Shown: piece after piece, positions 44,127 to 56,185 of the stretch
Layout of the letters: each line of letters begins with the position of its first letter
Numbering within the stretch: the first letter of the stretch is position 1
Position numbers and translations under genes: made by a program
NCBI GenBank assembly: GCA_018340375.1
Contig: JAFFJZ010000002.1
Span: 27,236,001 to 27,300,000, forward strand
Length of the DNA stretch: 64,000 nucleotides
Reading direction: 5' to 3'
From: Gonatopus flavifemur
Lineage: Eukaryota; Arthropoda; Insecta; Hymenoptera; Dryinidae
The notes under the pieces: generated by a model
What the model saw: the letters and a program-made list of their open reading frames with translations, nothing else
What the model was told of the DNA's origin: nothing
Database searches by the model: none

Positions 44127-47100
44127 CATTGCGAGTAATTTCACTTCTGAAATCCACCAATACAATGCTATATTCATCAAGATCTTTATATTGTCATGAA
44201 AGACTATGTTCCAAGCTTATGATAACACATCATACGACAAAATGATCATACAAAATTAAAAATTTTCTATTTAAAATTCAAAATGAGTTTGGGAAATTAA
44301 ATTCTTGCTCAGAAATATTTACTCATTCATCTTTTTTTCTTTCATCCTTCATCCCTATTTTACGAATTGTTCACGCTATTTTGAATTCTGACACGTTCTT
44401 TCCCTCATTTGATTCATTTTCCATCGTACATGGGATTCGGCGAATTGAAAAAATATAATTCCCTTTATTTCGTTGACATCCGTATTCTGCAAGAAAATGC
44501 ATATTTCTAATATTATCATCGTGTACGATAGGTCCTTTCTTTTTGAAATATCCACATTCTACAGGCGTGGATCCTCAAACGTGAATTTAAAGCCAAAACT
44601 TTGCGTATTCGTCCAAATCAAGAGAATTCCTCTTAAATATCTTTGCAATCACGGGTCAAATCGTGACCATTTAAATCCGGTCTAGATTAAATCTGAATTT
44701 GAAATTATATTACATTTCAAATTCGATTCGCCTCAAATTCATGTTTTTGCTGTGAGATTAACGTGATTAAACTCACCCTAAGGCAAGATTATAGAGAACG
44801 TACAGAATGTAGATACTTACAGCCATACTTCATTCTACAGCCCAGAAAACATTATCATCGTTTTTCATTCCAAACATTATCATCCATCCCTATGTATTCA
44901 CGAATGCTATAGGGGAAGAATTCTGGTGATAAAAAATTCCACGTGATAGCGTCATATTTGTGCGGGAGAGAAAATTTTCCATTTTGCGTCAAGTTGGAAA
45001 TTTGTTGTGGTTGGAATATCGTACACAATTATATAAATTTATTGTTTGTTTGGTAAAAAAAGAAAAGTAAAATGTTCATCATCGCAAATCGTCAATTCTC
45101 ATTTTTTGAAAATGGTATTCGATCCTAAGAGGAGCCTAACAATATCATTATCACCTACTTCAGAGTCGTTTTCTCTCCGTATTTAATTTTTAATAGAAAA
45201 TTGCACGAAATGTTCAATGAATCATTGAATAATCTCCATCATTTCGTTTATGACTTGTCTTATAACATTGCTATAAATTCTTCTGGAAGTTTGCACACTT
45301 CCTTTTTTTTGTGAAAAAAAGGGATTTGAGGAGGAATTATGTATGAAATACTTCAGTTCCGTAAATCAAACTCATTACAAGAATGAAATCAACATTGATG
45401 GAAACGATGAAAAGTTTTCTTTGATCGATACAGTGTTGCAGTCAACTTTGCAAATTATTTTTTGTGTTTGAATTAAAACATAGAATGAAGTGTAACTCAA
45501 TACTTCTTCTCTTAGTGGGTTATTCATACCGTAATTACTGAACTACGTGTTTTTAAACAGGTCTTGACAAAAACCAAGAATGAAACAACCCCAACTCGGT
45601 CTCTATGATTCGGCAGTGAAAGGAGGAGGAAATATGAATGAATGAATATAAATCTTTGTAAAAAAGCTAGAGATCTGAAACTACGAGATTCAAATACGGT
45701 ATGTAATTATAGCCAGCAGTACTTGAAGAGTGTGTACATAGATGTAATTTCATCACCCTGTACTTTTGTTTTACAGTTTTCTGTTTGATCATCTGGATTG
45801 CATTGCTATGTCATGATTGCAATGAAAAAAGATTGTAACTTTTATACTCTTTCTCCCTCATGTAGAAGCTTAATTGAATCATAGGAGCTATGATTTAACA
45901 TGAAAAAGTCTTTCGACAGACCTTTGAAAGAAGTATCCTGTACAGAGTCAAAGTAAATTGTGAACTATAGTCACTTTATGCAGAGAGATTCGCAAATTGA
46001 CCCCAGCATAGGGTATTAAAGAGAATTTTTTATTCCAAAAGGCAGGATGATGATAATCGTAGTTATATCAGAGATAAATTGTCCAGAATTCTTTGAGAGA
46101 CTGCAATTTTCGCGTGTATATGGATTTTCAATGTTAAGATTCTATTGAGCAATTATGACTCTGTGATACAAATCCCTACTTCATTTAAATTCTTTCACCA
46201 TTTATTCTTCCTACTTTGTTTTCATCTCCTCTCCTTCGAGTACACATATATCTTAATATCGATCCACTGAAAGCTTATAATGACTGTACCGTTAGTTAGT
46301 CGCACCTTATCATTTTGCATTGTGGAACATCCCAAGCGTGATCTCGAATTCTCCAAATAGTAATGATTCGAGAGAATAAGAGCAGAGAAAATTACTTTTA
46401 GAGAAAAATTCTTCCTCTCCTAGCACAAGGTTATTCAAAATGAATTGATCAGGAACTCTCTTTGAGTAATGGAAGCTTTTAAAGAACTTTCCGGAATTGT
46501 CGTAACGGGAGTTCTTCGGAAACATCACAATGAATTTTTATAGAATTCTGGAAAGTTTATCTGCAACTAATTTTCATATGCACGATGTTAAGTTCAAAAT
46601 CGAGTGTGAATTATTGAGGAACTCAATCCTTATTGGCATATGTACTAAACGAGGGAATACAAAATGCATTCTAATCTAATTGAATAGTTAAAGGCTACCT
46701 ATAACTAGACGTTCTGTGAGATAAGAAACATCGAATATCGACCGATACTGAATTAATTACGAAATCAACCAGACGTTGGTTGACTTACATTGATCAATCT
46801 TTACATTGTGTGGTATTGAATTCAGTTCGACATATCGATCTGGATAAATAATATCAACGTGGTCATACTTGACTCTGTTCTAGAGAACTCACTGTATTGT
46901 TTCGGCAGAAAATAGAACGCTATTGAAACGCAGAACATAAAATCCGTAATCCAAGGGTCTTTTACGTTTCCCTCTAGGGTCAGATTAATGTAAAGTTACT
47001 CTAAATCACGTTCCCAAAATGAATCAAACTTCGGCTTGCTTTCTAATAAATATTCCCAGGTGCTTATGAGTATGGTCATATTCCATATAATGAGGAAAAT

Positions 47101-47239
47101 TCAGAGGTGTATTAAATTTTACAATGAAATTTATGATATTAAATTTTGATTTCAGATTTTTATGATGAATTCCATGGGAGAGTTGGCATGTTCTCTCAAA
47201 GTCTGAATTCCTCTCCGTGTAAAACTAGCCTCAAACGCG
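44127..47239. other. No gene seen
   Basis: The longest featureless stretch. Only short unrelated frames, no repeats with clear ends. Confidence 0.5.
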
Positions 47240-47709
47240 CACGGAGAAAAATGCAGTTCGAGAGGATAGTAATCTTTAGTAAAAAATTTGAAAGTATTTC
47301 TTAAGATTTGAGAATATATCTTAAAATCTAATAATTGTTCTCAAGTTCGGTGATAAAAAGAAAACGGTCCATATTTCTGTTGAATATTGCTTGAAAATCA
47401 ATGGAAAATTATTAATACCAAACAAATCATAGAAATAAATATAACAACATTTCGAAATATAATATTCGACTTTCGGAATTTTGTTATTCACTTTGTAAAA
47501 TTTCATGCGCGACTTTTGGAAAGTTCATATTTGTTTCTATGATTTATCAAGTATTAATAATTTTTCATTGTTTTTCAAGCAATATTCAACAGAAATATGA
47601 ACCGTTTTCTTTTTATTACCGAACTTGAGAAGAATTATTAGATTTTAAGAAATGCTCTCAAATTTTCTATTAAAGATTACTATCCTCTCCAGCTGAATTT
47701 TCCTTCGTG
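47240..47709. mobile_element. 470-bp fold-back MITE with ~205-bp arms
   Basis: CACGGAGAAAAATGCAG and CACGAAGGAAAATTCAG termini. The arms share GAGAGGATAGTAATCTTTA, TCAAGTTCGG and TCTGTTGAATATTGCTTGAA. No clear target duplication. Confidence 0.8.
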
Positions 47710-48669
47710 TGGTGACAAGAAAAACTAATATAAAATCATTCTGACCAATGTTAAAACTCCATTCCGCAACTTTGCCGGGATGAATGGTCACGCAATCGAA
47801 ACAAAAAAGTATTGTTCTATATTCAACGGAAGCAACTGTGATGTTATCGGAAAATGTTCCTGATATCATAACACAAGGCAGGGTTTTTGGATGGAGGTAA
47901 TACTTCTTTCAAGCTAGACGGCTTTTTACGTTCATGCAGACAATTTTCATTCTTTTTGTAGAGAGCATACACTCAGATGCTGTGTAAAAAGATTCTTGTC
48001 TCGCCCACTCATAATCTTTTCAATCAAATGATATTTGCTTCCGTCGTTTATTCTTTTTCATTCATTTGTAAGTGGCAAACGTCACGTTACGGAGGATGAA
48101 AAAAATTTTTCTTGGAAGAAGAAAATATGTTCTTGGGAAAAAGCAGCTTTCTCCTCAGTGTGGATTACATGAACGGCAAGAAAAATTGTCACGCCAGAAG
48201 ATAGTTTGACCTTTAGGCTCACAATGGTGAGTTGCTCTTGTCAGAACGATTTTTCGAATTAATGTTCATTTTGCTGCTGATTTCTTATATTAATTCTTAT
48301 GATATTTGTATTTTTTTCATATTGAATCGCAATGTTTCTAGAATCAACAATAAGCATTAGTTTCGCAAACTCCGAATTATGGTAATGGTTTTCAGTAGTT
48401 GTTTTAAACCACTTGGAATATATATATATATAAACACGATTGAATAAAAAAGACCAATGAATAGCTTTACACGGTATCCAATTTTTACTGGAAAATTCCA
48501 GTATTTCATATATTCTTGAATTCGTCTTCTCGAATGAATGATTTGTAATTTTTTACAACTGAAAGCATCGATCAAAGAATGTACTGCAAGATTTTGTGTC
48601 TTCAACTGCAGAGTATTTTGTTATTTGATCACTAATTCTTTTCAATGAATTATTGAAACTCCAGCAACA
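47710..48669. other. No gene seen
   Basis: AT-rich. Includes a short AT microsatellite at 48418-48432. Confidence 0.45.
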
Positions 48670-48957
48670 CACGGAAAGAAGAGGAATAGTTGTAGCCACT
48701 AGTTAGATAGTCGATTTTCGACTATCCACTCAAGTAGTTGCTGCAGCTACTTAGCAGTTGGAACAAGTAACACATTAGCTGCCTTGACTGACTCCAAATA
48801 CCTCAGGAATTCACGTTAGTTAGTGCAACTTTCGAGTTAGTTGAGGCAGCTAACGTGTTACTTGTCCTGACTACTAAGTAGCTGCAGCAACTACTCAAAT
48901 AAATGGTCGAAAATCGACTATTCAAGTAGTTGCTGCGACTATTTATTCTTTTCGGTC
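48670..48957. mobile_element. 288-bp fold-back MITE, CACGGAAAG termini
   Basis: CACGGAAAGAAGAGGAATAGT mirrors ACTATTTATTCTTTTCGGTC. Long arms share CAAGTAGTTGCTGCAGCTAC-type sequence, GTCGATTTTCGAC and AAGTAACACRTTAGCTGCC. Confidence 0.8.
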
Positions 48958-49274
48958 CATTATTTCATTGGAAGGTATCAATGATTACGTTGGGATCGAA
49001 AATTCCAAAAAAACTGGTGAAGATATCTCACCACCTTCACTGGAATTTTACTGCAAAAATTGTAAGTTACAACATCCAACTCGTTGGAGAACGTTACTAT
49101 CCACTTTCCAATCAATTCTACACAAAGAAAAAATTGCTGTAATTATAGGGACAGCAATTATAAAAATCAGCGTTTACAAAAAAAATTGCTAAAGGAGTAA
49201 GAAAAATGATTGACAGAAATAAATTTCTTTGCTGAGAACGATAAATTTGTCAACAAAACTGACGTCATGGTTGA

Positions 49275-50525
49275 AAAAGATGGCCCCACCAGAAGGTTAT
49301 GGAGAAATTGTCAGATGTAAAACGTAATATCCCAAGTTTAGTCATCTGGCAACACCATAACCTTAAAGTACTAGTGATTCCGTATCAGCATCACGTAATT
49401 TTTTTCGTGCAAAAATGTCAAGTTTTATTCCGAATAAGCATCATTTGCGGGAACTTTTGATTTACTTCTTTAATGTGAAAAAATCTGCAGCTGAGGCGCA
49501 TCGATTGCTTCTAGAAGCATATGGTGAAGCTGCTTTAAGTGAGAGAAGTTGTCAGGAATGGTTTCAAAAGTTTAAGAACGGTGAGTTTGACGTTAAAGAC
49601 CAAGAACGCAGTGGAAGGCCGAAAGTGTACGAAGACATGGAATTAGAAGTACTATTGGAGGAAGATTCGTCCCAAACGCAAAAAGAACTTGCACTTACTC
49701 TACAAGTGACTCAACAAGCAATTTCACATCGTTTAAAATCGTTAGGAATGATTGAAAAACAAGGAAATTGGGTTCCATATGAACTAAAGCCGAGAGACGT
49801 TGAACGCCGATTATGCATGAGTGAAATGCTGCTTGCCAGGAATAAAAAAGAGTTTTTGCATCGTATAGTCACTGGTGACGAAAAATGGATTCACTACGAT
49901 AATCCAAAGAAGAGAAAGTCATGGGTTAAGCCCGGCGAACCATCAACATCGACAGCTAAGCCGAATATTCATGGAAAAAAACTCATGCTGTGTATTTGGT
50001 GGGATCAGCTTGGTGTCGTGTATTATGAATTGCTGAAACCAAGCGAAACCATTACTGGAGCTCTCTACCGAACACAATTGATGAGATTGAGTCGGGCACT
50101 TAAGGAAAAACGCGCCCATTACTACTCCAGACACGACAAAATTATTCTTTTACACGATAATGCTCGTCCACATGTTGCGGCGCCGGTAAAAACATACTTG
50201 GAAACACTCAACTGGGAAGTTTTACCCCACCCACCGTATTCACCAGACTTAGCCCCTTCTGATTATCACCTGTTCCGGTCGATGGCACATGGTCTGTCTG
50301 AGCAGCGCTTCACATCATATGAAGATACCAAAAATTGGGTAGATTTGTGGATAGCGTCAAAAGATGAAGAGTTTTTTCGACGGGGTATCCGAATGTTGCC
50401 AGAAAGATGGGGAAAAGTAGTGGCAAATGATGGAAAATACTTTGAATAAAACGTAATGTACTTTTCCTTTACAATAAATTCCTAATTTTTTATAAAAAAC
50501 CGCGGAAACTTATTTGTACACCTAA
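49275..50525 (+). mobile_element. Mariner transposon, intact transposase, 5' TIR missing
   Basis: From AAAAGATGGCC (49275) to TTATTTGTACACCTAA (50525) the sequence follows the complete mariner at 24874-26156 almost base for base. The 3' TIR and its TA (50526-50527) are present. The 32 bp that should precede 49275, including the whole 5' TIR, are replaced by unrelated sequence ending GACGTCATGGTTG. The copy probably cannot move by itself but could supply transposase. Confidence 0.9.
49415..50449 (+). CDS. Mariner transposase, intact, 344 aa (copy 2)
   Basis: Same 344-residue D,D34D mariner transposase as on the minus strand at 24950-25984, with E43, Q63, V309 and V336 where the other copy has D, K, L and M. 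All key features are kept: GRPK at 67-70, WVPYEL at 119-124, D155, D248 and D283 with 34-residue spacing, and YSPDLAP at 275-281. No stop or frameshift. The 140 bp upstream of the ATG are identical to the same region of the other copy, so any internal promoter is kept even though the 5' TIR is gone. AATAAA overlaps the stop codon region (GAATAAAACG), a possible polyadenylation signal. Confidence 0.96.
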   Translation: MSSFIPNKHHLRELLIYFFNVKKSAAEAHRLLLEAYGEAALSERSCQEWFQKFKNGEFDVKDQERSGRPKVYEDMELEVLLEEDSSQTQKELALTLQVTQQAISHRLKSLGMIEKQGNWVPYELKPRDVERRLCMSEMLLARNKKEFLHRIVTGDEKWIHYDNPKKRKSWVKPGEPSTSTAKPNIHGKKLMLCIWWDQLGVVYYELLKPSETITGALYRTQLMRLSRALKEKRAHYYSRHDKIILLHDNARPHVAAPVKTYLETLNWEVLPHPPYSPDLAPSDYHLFRSMAHGLSEQRFTSYEDTKNWVDLWIASKDEEFFRRGIRMLPERWGKVVANDGKYFE

Positions 50526-50527
50526 TA

Positions 50528-51436
50528 TTATTGTTGAATAAATGATATTTTGAATCAAGGGAATCGGAAACATATTATGTGGACTTCGAAGTGGATATAT
50601 TTTCACCTTGAGTTAGGTAAATATTTGTTTGGATGATTTTAAGAACTATTGACTTCAAATAATTATAAGTTGAATCGAAAATCACTTACTATCACTGGGT
50701 ATCGCGCTATGGTTTCCGTCAGTTACATATTTGTACTGCATTGACCCAGAGAAAAGTACATCGTTGTCAATGTTCATCCGTTATTCCAGATTTCCGATTA
50801 CTAAATGACCATGATTTTCAAAGAAGCAATTATATCGACTGGAACTGCATGAATTCAATTCTAACTTGATAGCCAAAAATTTTAGAACAGTTTATGGATG
50901 ATGAAATTGATAGTCTCTTTCCTATCTATTTGTATGATGTAAATATACATATGTCAAAAATTTTCAAGTATTCAGTTTTGAAACATGTTTTGGATTATTT
51001 GTATTTCGGCAATCATGCCTCAAATAAAATTTTGTGAGTAGAAACGTCGAAAGCCGAGAATATATTCTAACCAAAACAAGCAGTGTCAGAAGTGTCGATT
51101 TTTGCCTATTGATGCAAAAGTAAATAGAGTGTGAATTTTCATAGTTTCTGAGGTCCTGAATTGGATAATTAGTGGCAACAAAAAGTCAGAAAATTTATAG
51201 TAATTTCCCTCAGTGTATCGAAATTCCTGTTCAATCAACCAAGGTCTTTGATAAAAATGAAAATTAGCTGCAATGGGTACAGAAAGTACAATGAATCTAT
51301 AATGGATATTTCAGTATAAATCACAACAATTCAAAGTGATGTCTATATTTATCGGAGATATAGTAGATTTTACAGCAAATTTTTCTTCGTGAACTTTTCT
51401 GTGGTTTGACGCATGTGTGAATTCAATTCACCTGTG
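50528..51436. other. No gene seen
   Basis: AT-rich, no frames of note. Confidence 0.5.
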
Positions 51437-51667
51437 TCCGAGTTAAAAAGTGAGACCTAATTTAGCTCTGATTCGTTGCGTATTACGGAGTGGATCAGGG
51501 TGGATCTTATTTTTCGCCTTGATCTCGCTCTGTTCTCAATCTGATCTTGCTTTCAAAATTCTCATTGAACCTGATGTTGACTTTTTTATGACCTGGTTCA
51601 ACTCTGGATCCTTGCGTATCACGGAGTTAATCAGGTTTCAAAAGGTATTACAATTTTTCGACTCGGA
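51437..51667. mobile_element. 231-bp CCCGAGTC element, copy 2
   Basis: Same length and layout as 37763-37993: TCCGAGTTAAAAAG at the left, TTTTTCGACTCGGA at the right, TG on both sides. Both internal hairpin modules with GTTGCGTATTACGGAG and CTTGCGTATCACGGAG are kept. This gives two independent 2-bp duplications, AC and TG. Confidence 0.75.
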
Positions 51668-51669
51668 TG

Positions 51670-53946
51670 GTCTTACAACGATTTCGTAATCAATATTTGA
51701 AAGGTATGTTTCTTCTGTTTCGCACAAATACGCCTGAGTGTAACCATGTACATGATCAATGCCTGGCCCAAATTAGACACAAATGGAGAGTTTATGCATG
51801 AATGCAAGGATTTCTGCATTCAAGACCATAACTCATAGAAACGAGATTTGCGTGAATTGTTGTTCCATCGGTCGATATGATGAAAATGTCTGGAATTGTC
51901 AACAATCAACCACTCGTATGTATTGTGCGGTATAATCTCCTTGAAAATTTTCCCGGAATCTTCAGTAAGACAGACCGAAAACCACTGATATAGGGAGGTG
52001 TTGAACACTTGAAACAGGTGTAATATGTAAGCACTTCCATGCATCAGGGAAAATTTAATCCATTATTCCATTAAGAGATGAATTAAAGATATTCAAACAC
52101 ATAGGGATGTACTAGCAGTGCGAAAACAGGAAGAGGAAGAACGGAATGGAGAAGAGGAAATCATGCCACAAGATAGAGCCAATAACCTCATTCATCCACA
52201 CACGGAGAAATAAACATTCCTCTCTCACAAAACATATACATTAATTATCAGAAAATGTAATTTCCTAACTGTTTTGACGAGAAGAAAGCCTTTGAAGAAG
52301 ACATAGAAGTTCAGAATGCTCACATGAATTATTTCAATTAATTTACATTCACTGATATTCATATGAATAATTTACCCCACATGGAAGAATGAACAAACAT
52401 TTGTGTCACCCACGTACGTGTACTTGTATGAAATACAGTAAAACTTTGATTTTCTGAATTAATGGAGAGACGAGAGGGCTCGTGTGATGGAAATTTTGGA
52501 TAATAGAACCTTTTATCTTGTCAAACTTTATATACTGCATACAAAACAGTATAAATGAGTGTAACTTGACACGTTTCCTCCTCTCCTCTTCTTCTCAATT
52601 TTTGATTATAAACTTTTCTCATCACATTCAATTCAAAATCAAACAATTTTATGTAAAACGATGGATAGAAAATCTTAGATCATGCTGTATGAATTACTGC
52701 TACGAAAATCAACTTTTCTTTTCTTTTTGAGCCACCGCTGTACATACAGTACTTGTGTCGAGGAAATCAGGTTATTTCTCACGAAGAGCGCAACAATTTT
52801 GTAGTTGTAGATCAAGATTTTATATATATCTCATCAAATTATTGGTTTTTCACAAACGTGTATAATAATTCAAGGAGCGCAGATTTAAATGGCGAAATTA
52901 CAAACTAATCAGAATTTTCCTCACCTACAGATGGATCTCAACTTTTTTATGTATATTATTGAAGTTTGAATCAATCATTGAAACGAACTGATAATAATCG
53001 ACAGTTGAGTTACCTCAAGATATAAAGATTTGTAAATTCTGAATATCGTTCCAGAATGTCAATTTCAACCCATTTTTGGCAAATGCTGGCCAATTTTGTG
53101 CCAGGAAGGGACTGAAGTTGGCTCAATGTTTATGCACACATGGGTACTTCTAGGGCAATAAATATTTGAATTTGACTGCACATTAGAAACAGCCCTCTGG
53201 CTAAGGGACAACTCACCCGCTGTCTTTGATCAGATCATAATTCAGTGAGATTTGAATGACAAATGCGTTGATTCGACGTACGCTTGGATTCGCATGATCA
53301 AATTACGTGGGAATATATTGTTTCATAACATATATATATAAATGCACCGAACCCAACTTTAAGCGAGGTCAATACAAGTCGCATGGATTTCTTCTGCAAA
53401 CTGGGATAAGAGTTGTTACGTAGTCACTCTGAAGCAAATCAAAAGTTCTCAGTATTTCTGATACAACTTCAGTCCAAAATAACGACCTAAGTAGGTCAAC
53501 CGACATACCAACCACCTCGACAAGAAAGAAATACATTATGTAGCTTTCGTTCATGCGATTTAACAAGGAAGACGAAGAACACTGTTCAAAGTGTGATAAA
53601 AAGATTCGTAAAAATCAGTAAAAGGCATTTGAGTTGATCATTTCAGTGTTTACAAAATCAAATATACGATGATATTTGTGTTACCAAAGATTTGATCTAA
53701 ATGTATCTATTCGAGTACCTGATTAGAAATTCATCTTCTGGAGTTATTTAGATTTACCTCAATCTTGCTTGGTTCTTGACTAAGATTGTCATGCTCCACT
53801 ATTATCGGAACCTTGTCAGCAATACAAGGATCAGATCTTGGCTACATTAAGAATGAATCAAAGATTCCTAATCAAAGAATCGAGTTTTCGGGGAATAAAA
53901 TTGAATTTATCAGGTGATGGAGAAGGTTCCATAAATTCGTCAGATA
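51670..53946. other. No gene seen
   Basis: AT-rich. 53080-53170 has GGCCAA/TTGGCTC words like the CCCAAG repeat family, but no ends were found. Confidence 0.45.
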
Positions 53947-54154
53947 CACGGATGAAAGTGTTTCTTTGAATCTAAGGTATTGTTATTTGGATAGGTCGAA
54001 ATAAATATTGTTGAAAAAAAATGTATGCTTTGCAACAAGGAGGAAATAATACATTTGTTCAAACTAACAAAATATTGATTTCACTCGAAGACATATTTAT
54101 TTTGACCTATCACAATAACAATGTATTAAATTCAAAGAAACACTTTTACCTGTG
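53947..54154. mobile_element. 208-bp MITE, CACRGRTRAAAGTG termini
   Basis: Arms of about 60 bp share AAGTGTTTCTTTGAAT, ATTGTTAT and GGATAGGTC / GACCTATC. TA on the left side only. Confidence 0.75.
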
Positions 54155-54467
54155 GAGAGTATGGAAACCCCGATCGGTTGAGGATCGGGCATTCTAAATG
54201 ACACATTCACACTTACAATATTGCATATTTTTATTTTGGTTTGGAGAATGCTTGATACGGGAAAGGAATCGTTGAATGTAGGGGTTATTTAGATCCTTAT
54301 TAAACCAAGCAATCGTTATGCAGAGCGATATAACGATCCCCACATAGCACACAATGTCTCAGTAATATTCTCAGAATATCACAAATATCTCACTCGAAAC
54401 ATCCTATGTTCAATATTTCTACGAGATTCCATAGATATTGCAGATAGAATATAATATTTCAACACTA

Positions 54468-54692
54468 CACGGAAAAAATAATTTAGCTGCAGCAGCTAAG
54501 TAGCTAGCACAAACACGGACAGCCATTAAATTGGCTCCTGCAGCTAAATTTTAGCTGTGACGGCAAAAAAATTTGCATTTGTAGTTAATTTATTTGCGGT
54601 AACAGCTGACATTTAGCTGCAGGAGCTAATTTAATGGCTGTCCGTGTCCGTGCTAGCTACTTAGCTGCTGCAGCTAAATTATTTTTTCCGTG
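54468..54692. mobile_element. 225-bp palindromic MITE rich in GCAGCTAA, TA target
   Basis: TA at 54466-54467 and 54693-54694. TIRs begin CACGGAAAAAATAATTTAGC. The arms mirror GCAGCAGCTAAGTAGCTAGC and ACGGACAGCCATTAAATTGG-like sequence. It is inserted into the composite repeat. Confidence 0.9.
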
Positions 54693-55033
54693 TAATATTT
54701 TGAGAATCTTGCAATTGAAATATTGCAGATATGATATTCTGCAATGTTCTGGGAATCTATGACGAGGGATATTTCATGTTTGTCGCAAATGGAATATTCT
54801 GAGAATATTTCAGTAGCAATATTTTATGTGGCAGTGAGGATTTTTATCCATCAGCCCCGGTACTTGGTGAAATTTATAAGTCGAGGGAGTGAGAAACCTC
54901 TTTCCCACGACCTATTCAATTTCAGTTTCAGAGGATTCTGAATTGATTGTTCTACATCCCACGGAAACGAATTTATCAGAAACGCATCATTATATGATAA
55001 CGAAGAGTGGCACTTTGAGGGTTTTCAAGTCAT

Positions 55034-55103
55034 CTCAGTGATTAGCTGAGGTGATAGAGGCTTTGGCTATAACTCAGAGAACTAGGGTTCGATCCTCACT
55101 GAG
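55034..55103 (+). other. tRNA-like segment (SINE head or tRNA pseudogene)
   Basis: CTCAGTGA and TCACTGAG at the two ends form a perfect 8-bp acceptor-like stem, and GGTTCGATCC matches the pol III B box. An anticodon-like stem TTTGG/TCAGA with loop CTATAAC can be drawn. The T-stem pairs poorly, so a working tRNA is unlikely. Confidence 0.45.
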
Positions 55104-55609
55104 GGAACTTTCCTAATAATCGACTTTCAATGTATATTTCTCTCACAAAGCCATCCAAATCATATTCTATACAACATTTGTAGAACAATTCATTCTGAAG
55201 AAAATTTTGTTTTTCACTAAAAGCAGTATTTTGTACCTTTGTTAATAAACGTAATTATGAGATGTTTTCCTGTATTTTCAATATTTCAGAATGTCTCTAG
55301 AATATTACAACAATCATCTCAGTGATATTGCAGAATATCTCCAGGATATCACAAAGATGGTGAAATCAGACATTCTGGCAATATTCTTGAGATGTTTGCC
55401 AGAATATTGCATGTTTCAAATATAATATTCTGGCAATGTCGTTGAGACATTCTATGCTATGTGGGGATTGTTTGGTTCAATAAGGATCTACACAACCCCT
55501 ACATCCGACGATTCGTTTCCTGTTCCAAGCATTTTCTAAACCAAAATAAAAAACTACCTACATCCGCATCGTTGGGTCAGATGGATCATTCAAATTTCAT
55601 GTAACTGTT

Positions 55610-55642
55610 CTTGATAACGGCCCGAATTGGTCCGAAACGTCG
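55610..55642 (+). ncRNA. Hammerhead-ribozyme-like core, degenerate
   Basis: CTTGATAA (compare core CTGATGA), a stem-II-like GGCCCGAATTGGTCC, then GAAAC followed by GTCGAATGAC, which can form a short stem III. Penelope-like elements are known to carry minimal hammerheads with this layout. The first core box has an extra T and an A for G, and the usual cleavage triplet after stem III is not seen, so it is probably dead. Confidence 0.3.
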
Positions 55643-55799
55643 AATGACAAGAAGCTCTAAATAAATATCGCTGGACATAACAATTGCTTGGTTTAATAAG
55701 GATCTACGTAACCCCTACACTCAATATTGCATATCCAGAATCTGGATAATTCTTCCATACGCTCGCATTTTTAGAATGTCTCCAGTCCTCACTTAGCAC

Positions 55800-56086
55800 C
55801 AGGGGGCTTCAACTCTATGAGAAATACTGTTATGATTATTTTAGTTTAGTTCCAATCCTTTAGTGTGGCGGCGCCTGTGTTCTCCAATCGAGACGACTGT
55901 GCTGCCCTCACTCTCAAAAGATATGAATTAACGCAATATGGCGGTTATATTGCGTTAGTTTATACATTTTGAGAGTAAGGGCAGCACAGTCGTCTCGATT
56001 GGGGAACACTGGCACCGCCACACTAAAGGATTGGAACTCAACTAAAATAATCATAACAGTATTTCTTATGGAGTTGAAGCCCCCTG
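55800..56086. mobile_element. 287-bp fold-back hAT MITE, 8-bp target duplication
   Basis: TIRs start CAGGGGGCTTCAACTC. The element is palindromic nearly to its centre (AACGCAATATGGCGGTTATA), with arms of about 140 bp and roughly 94% identity by hand count. Perfect duplications CTTAGCAC at 55792-55799 and 56087-56094. CAGGG tips with 8-bp duplications are typical of hAT. Confidence 0.93.
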
Positions 56087-56185
56087 CTTAGCACCAATTT
56101 TGAATATCTCAACAGTTCCTGCTATGCTCTTGTTTTGAAAATCTGGAAGATGCTCATTTTGCTCGCCATCCAATATTACAACATG

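Larger units (their letters stand above)
54226..55735. mobile_element. Composite repeat with inverted and direct arms, Penelope-like
   Basis: A ~85-bp unit (TTTATTTTGGTTT, GAATCGT, GTAGGGGTT, TAGATCCTTATTAAACCAAG) at about 54226-54314 recurs inverted at about 55467-55555. Its core (GGTTTAATAAGGATCTACGT) appears again, in direct orientation to the second copy, at 55681-55725. The mix of inverted and direct repeats around a hammerhead-like motif is the arrangement of Penelope-like element pLTRs. Mirrored AATATTCTGG/TGCAATATT words fill the space between. No reverse transcriptase or GIY-YIG frame is present. Confidence 0.5.
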
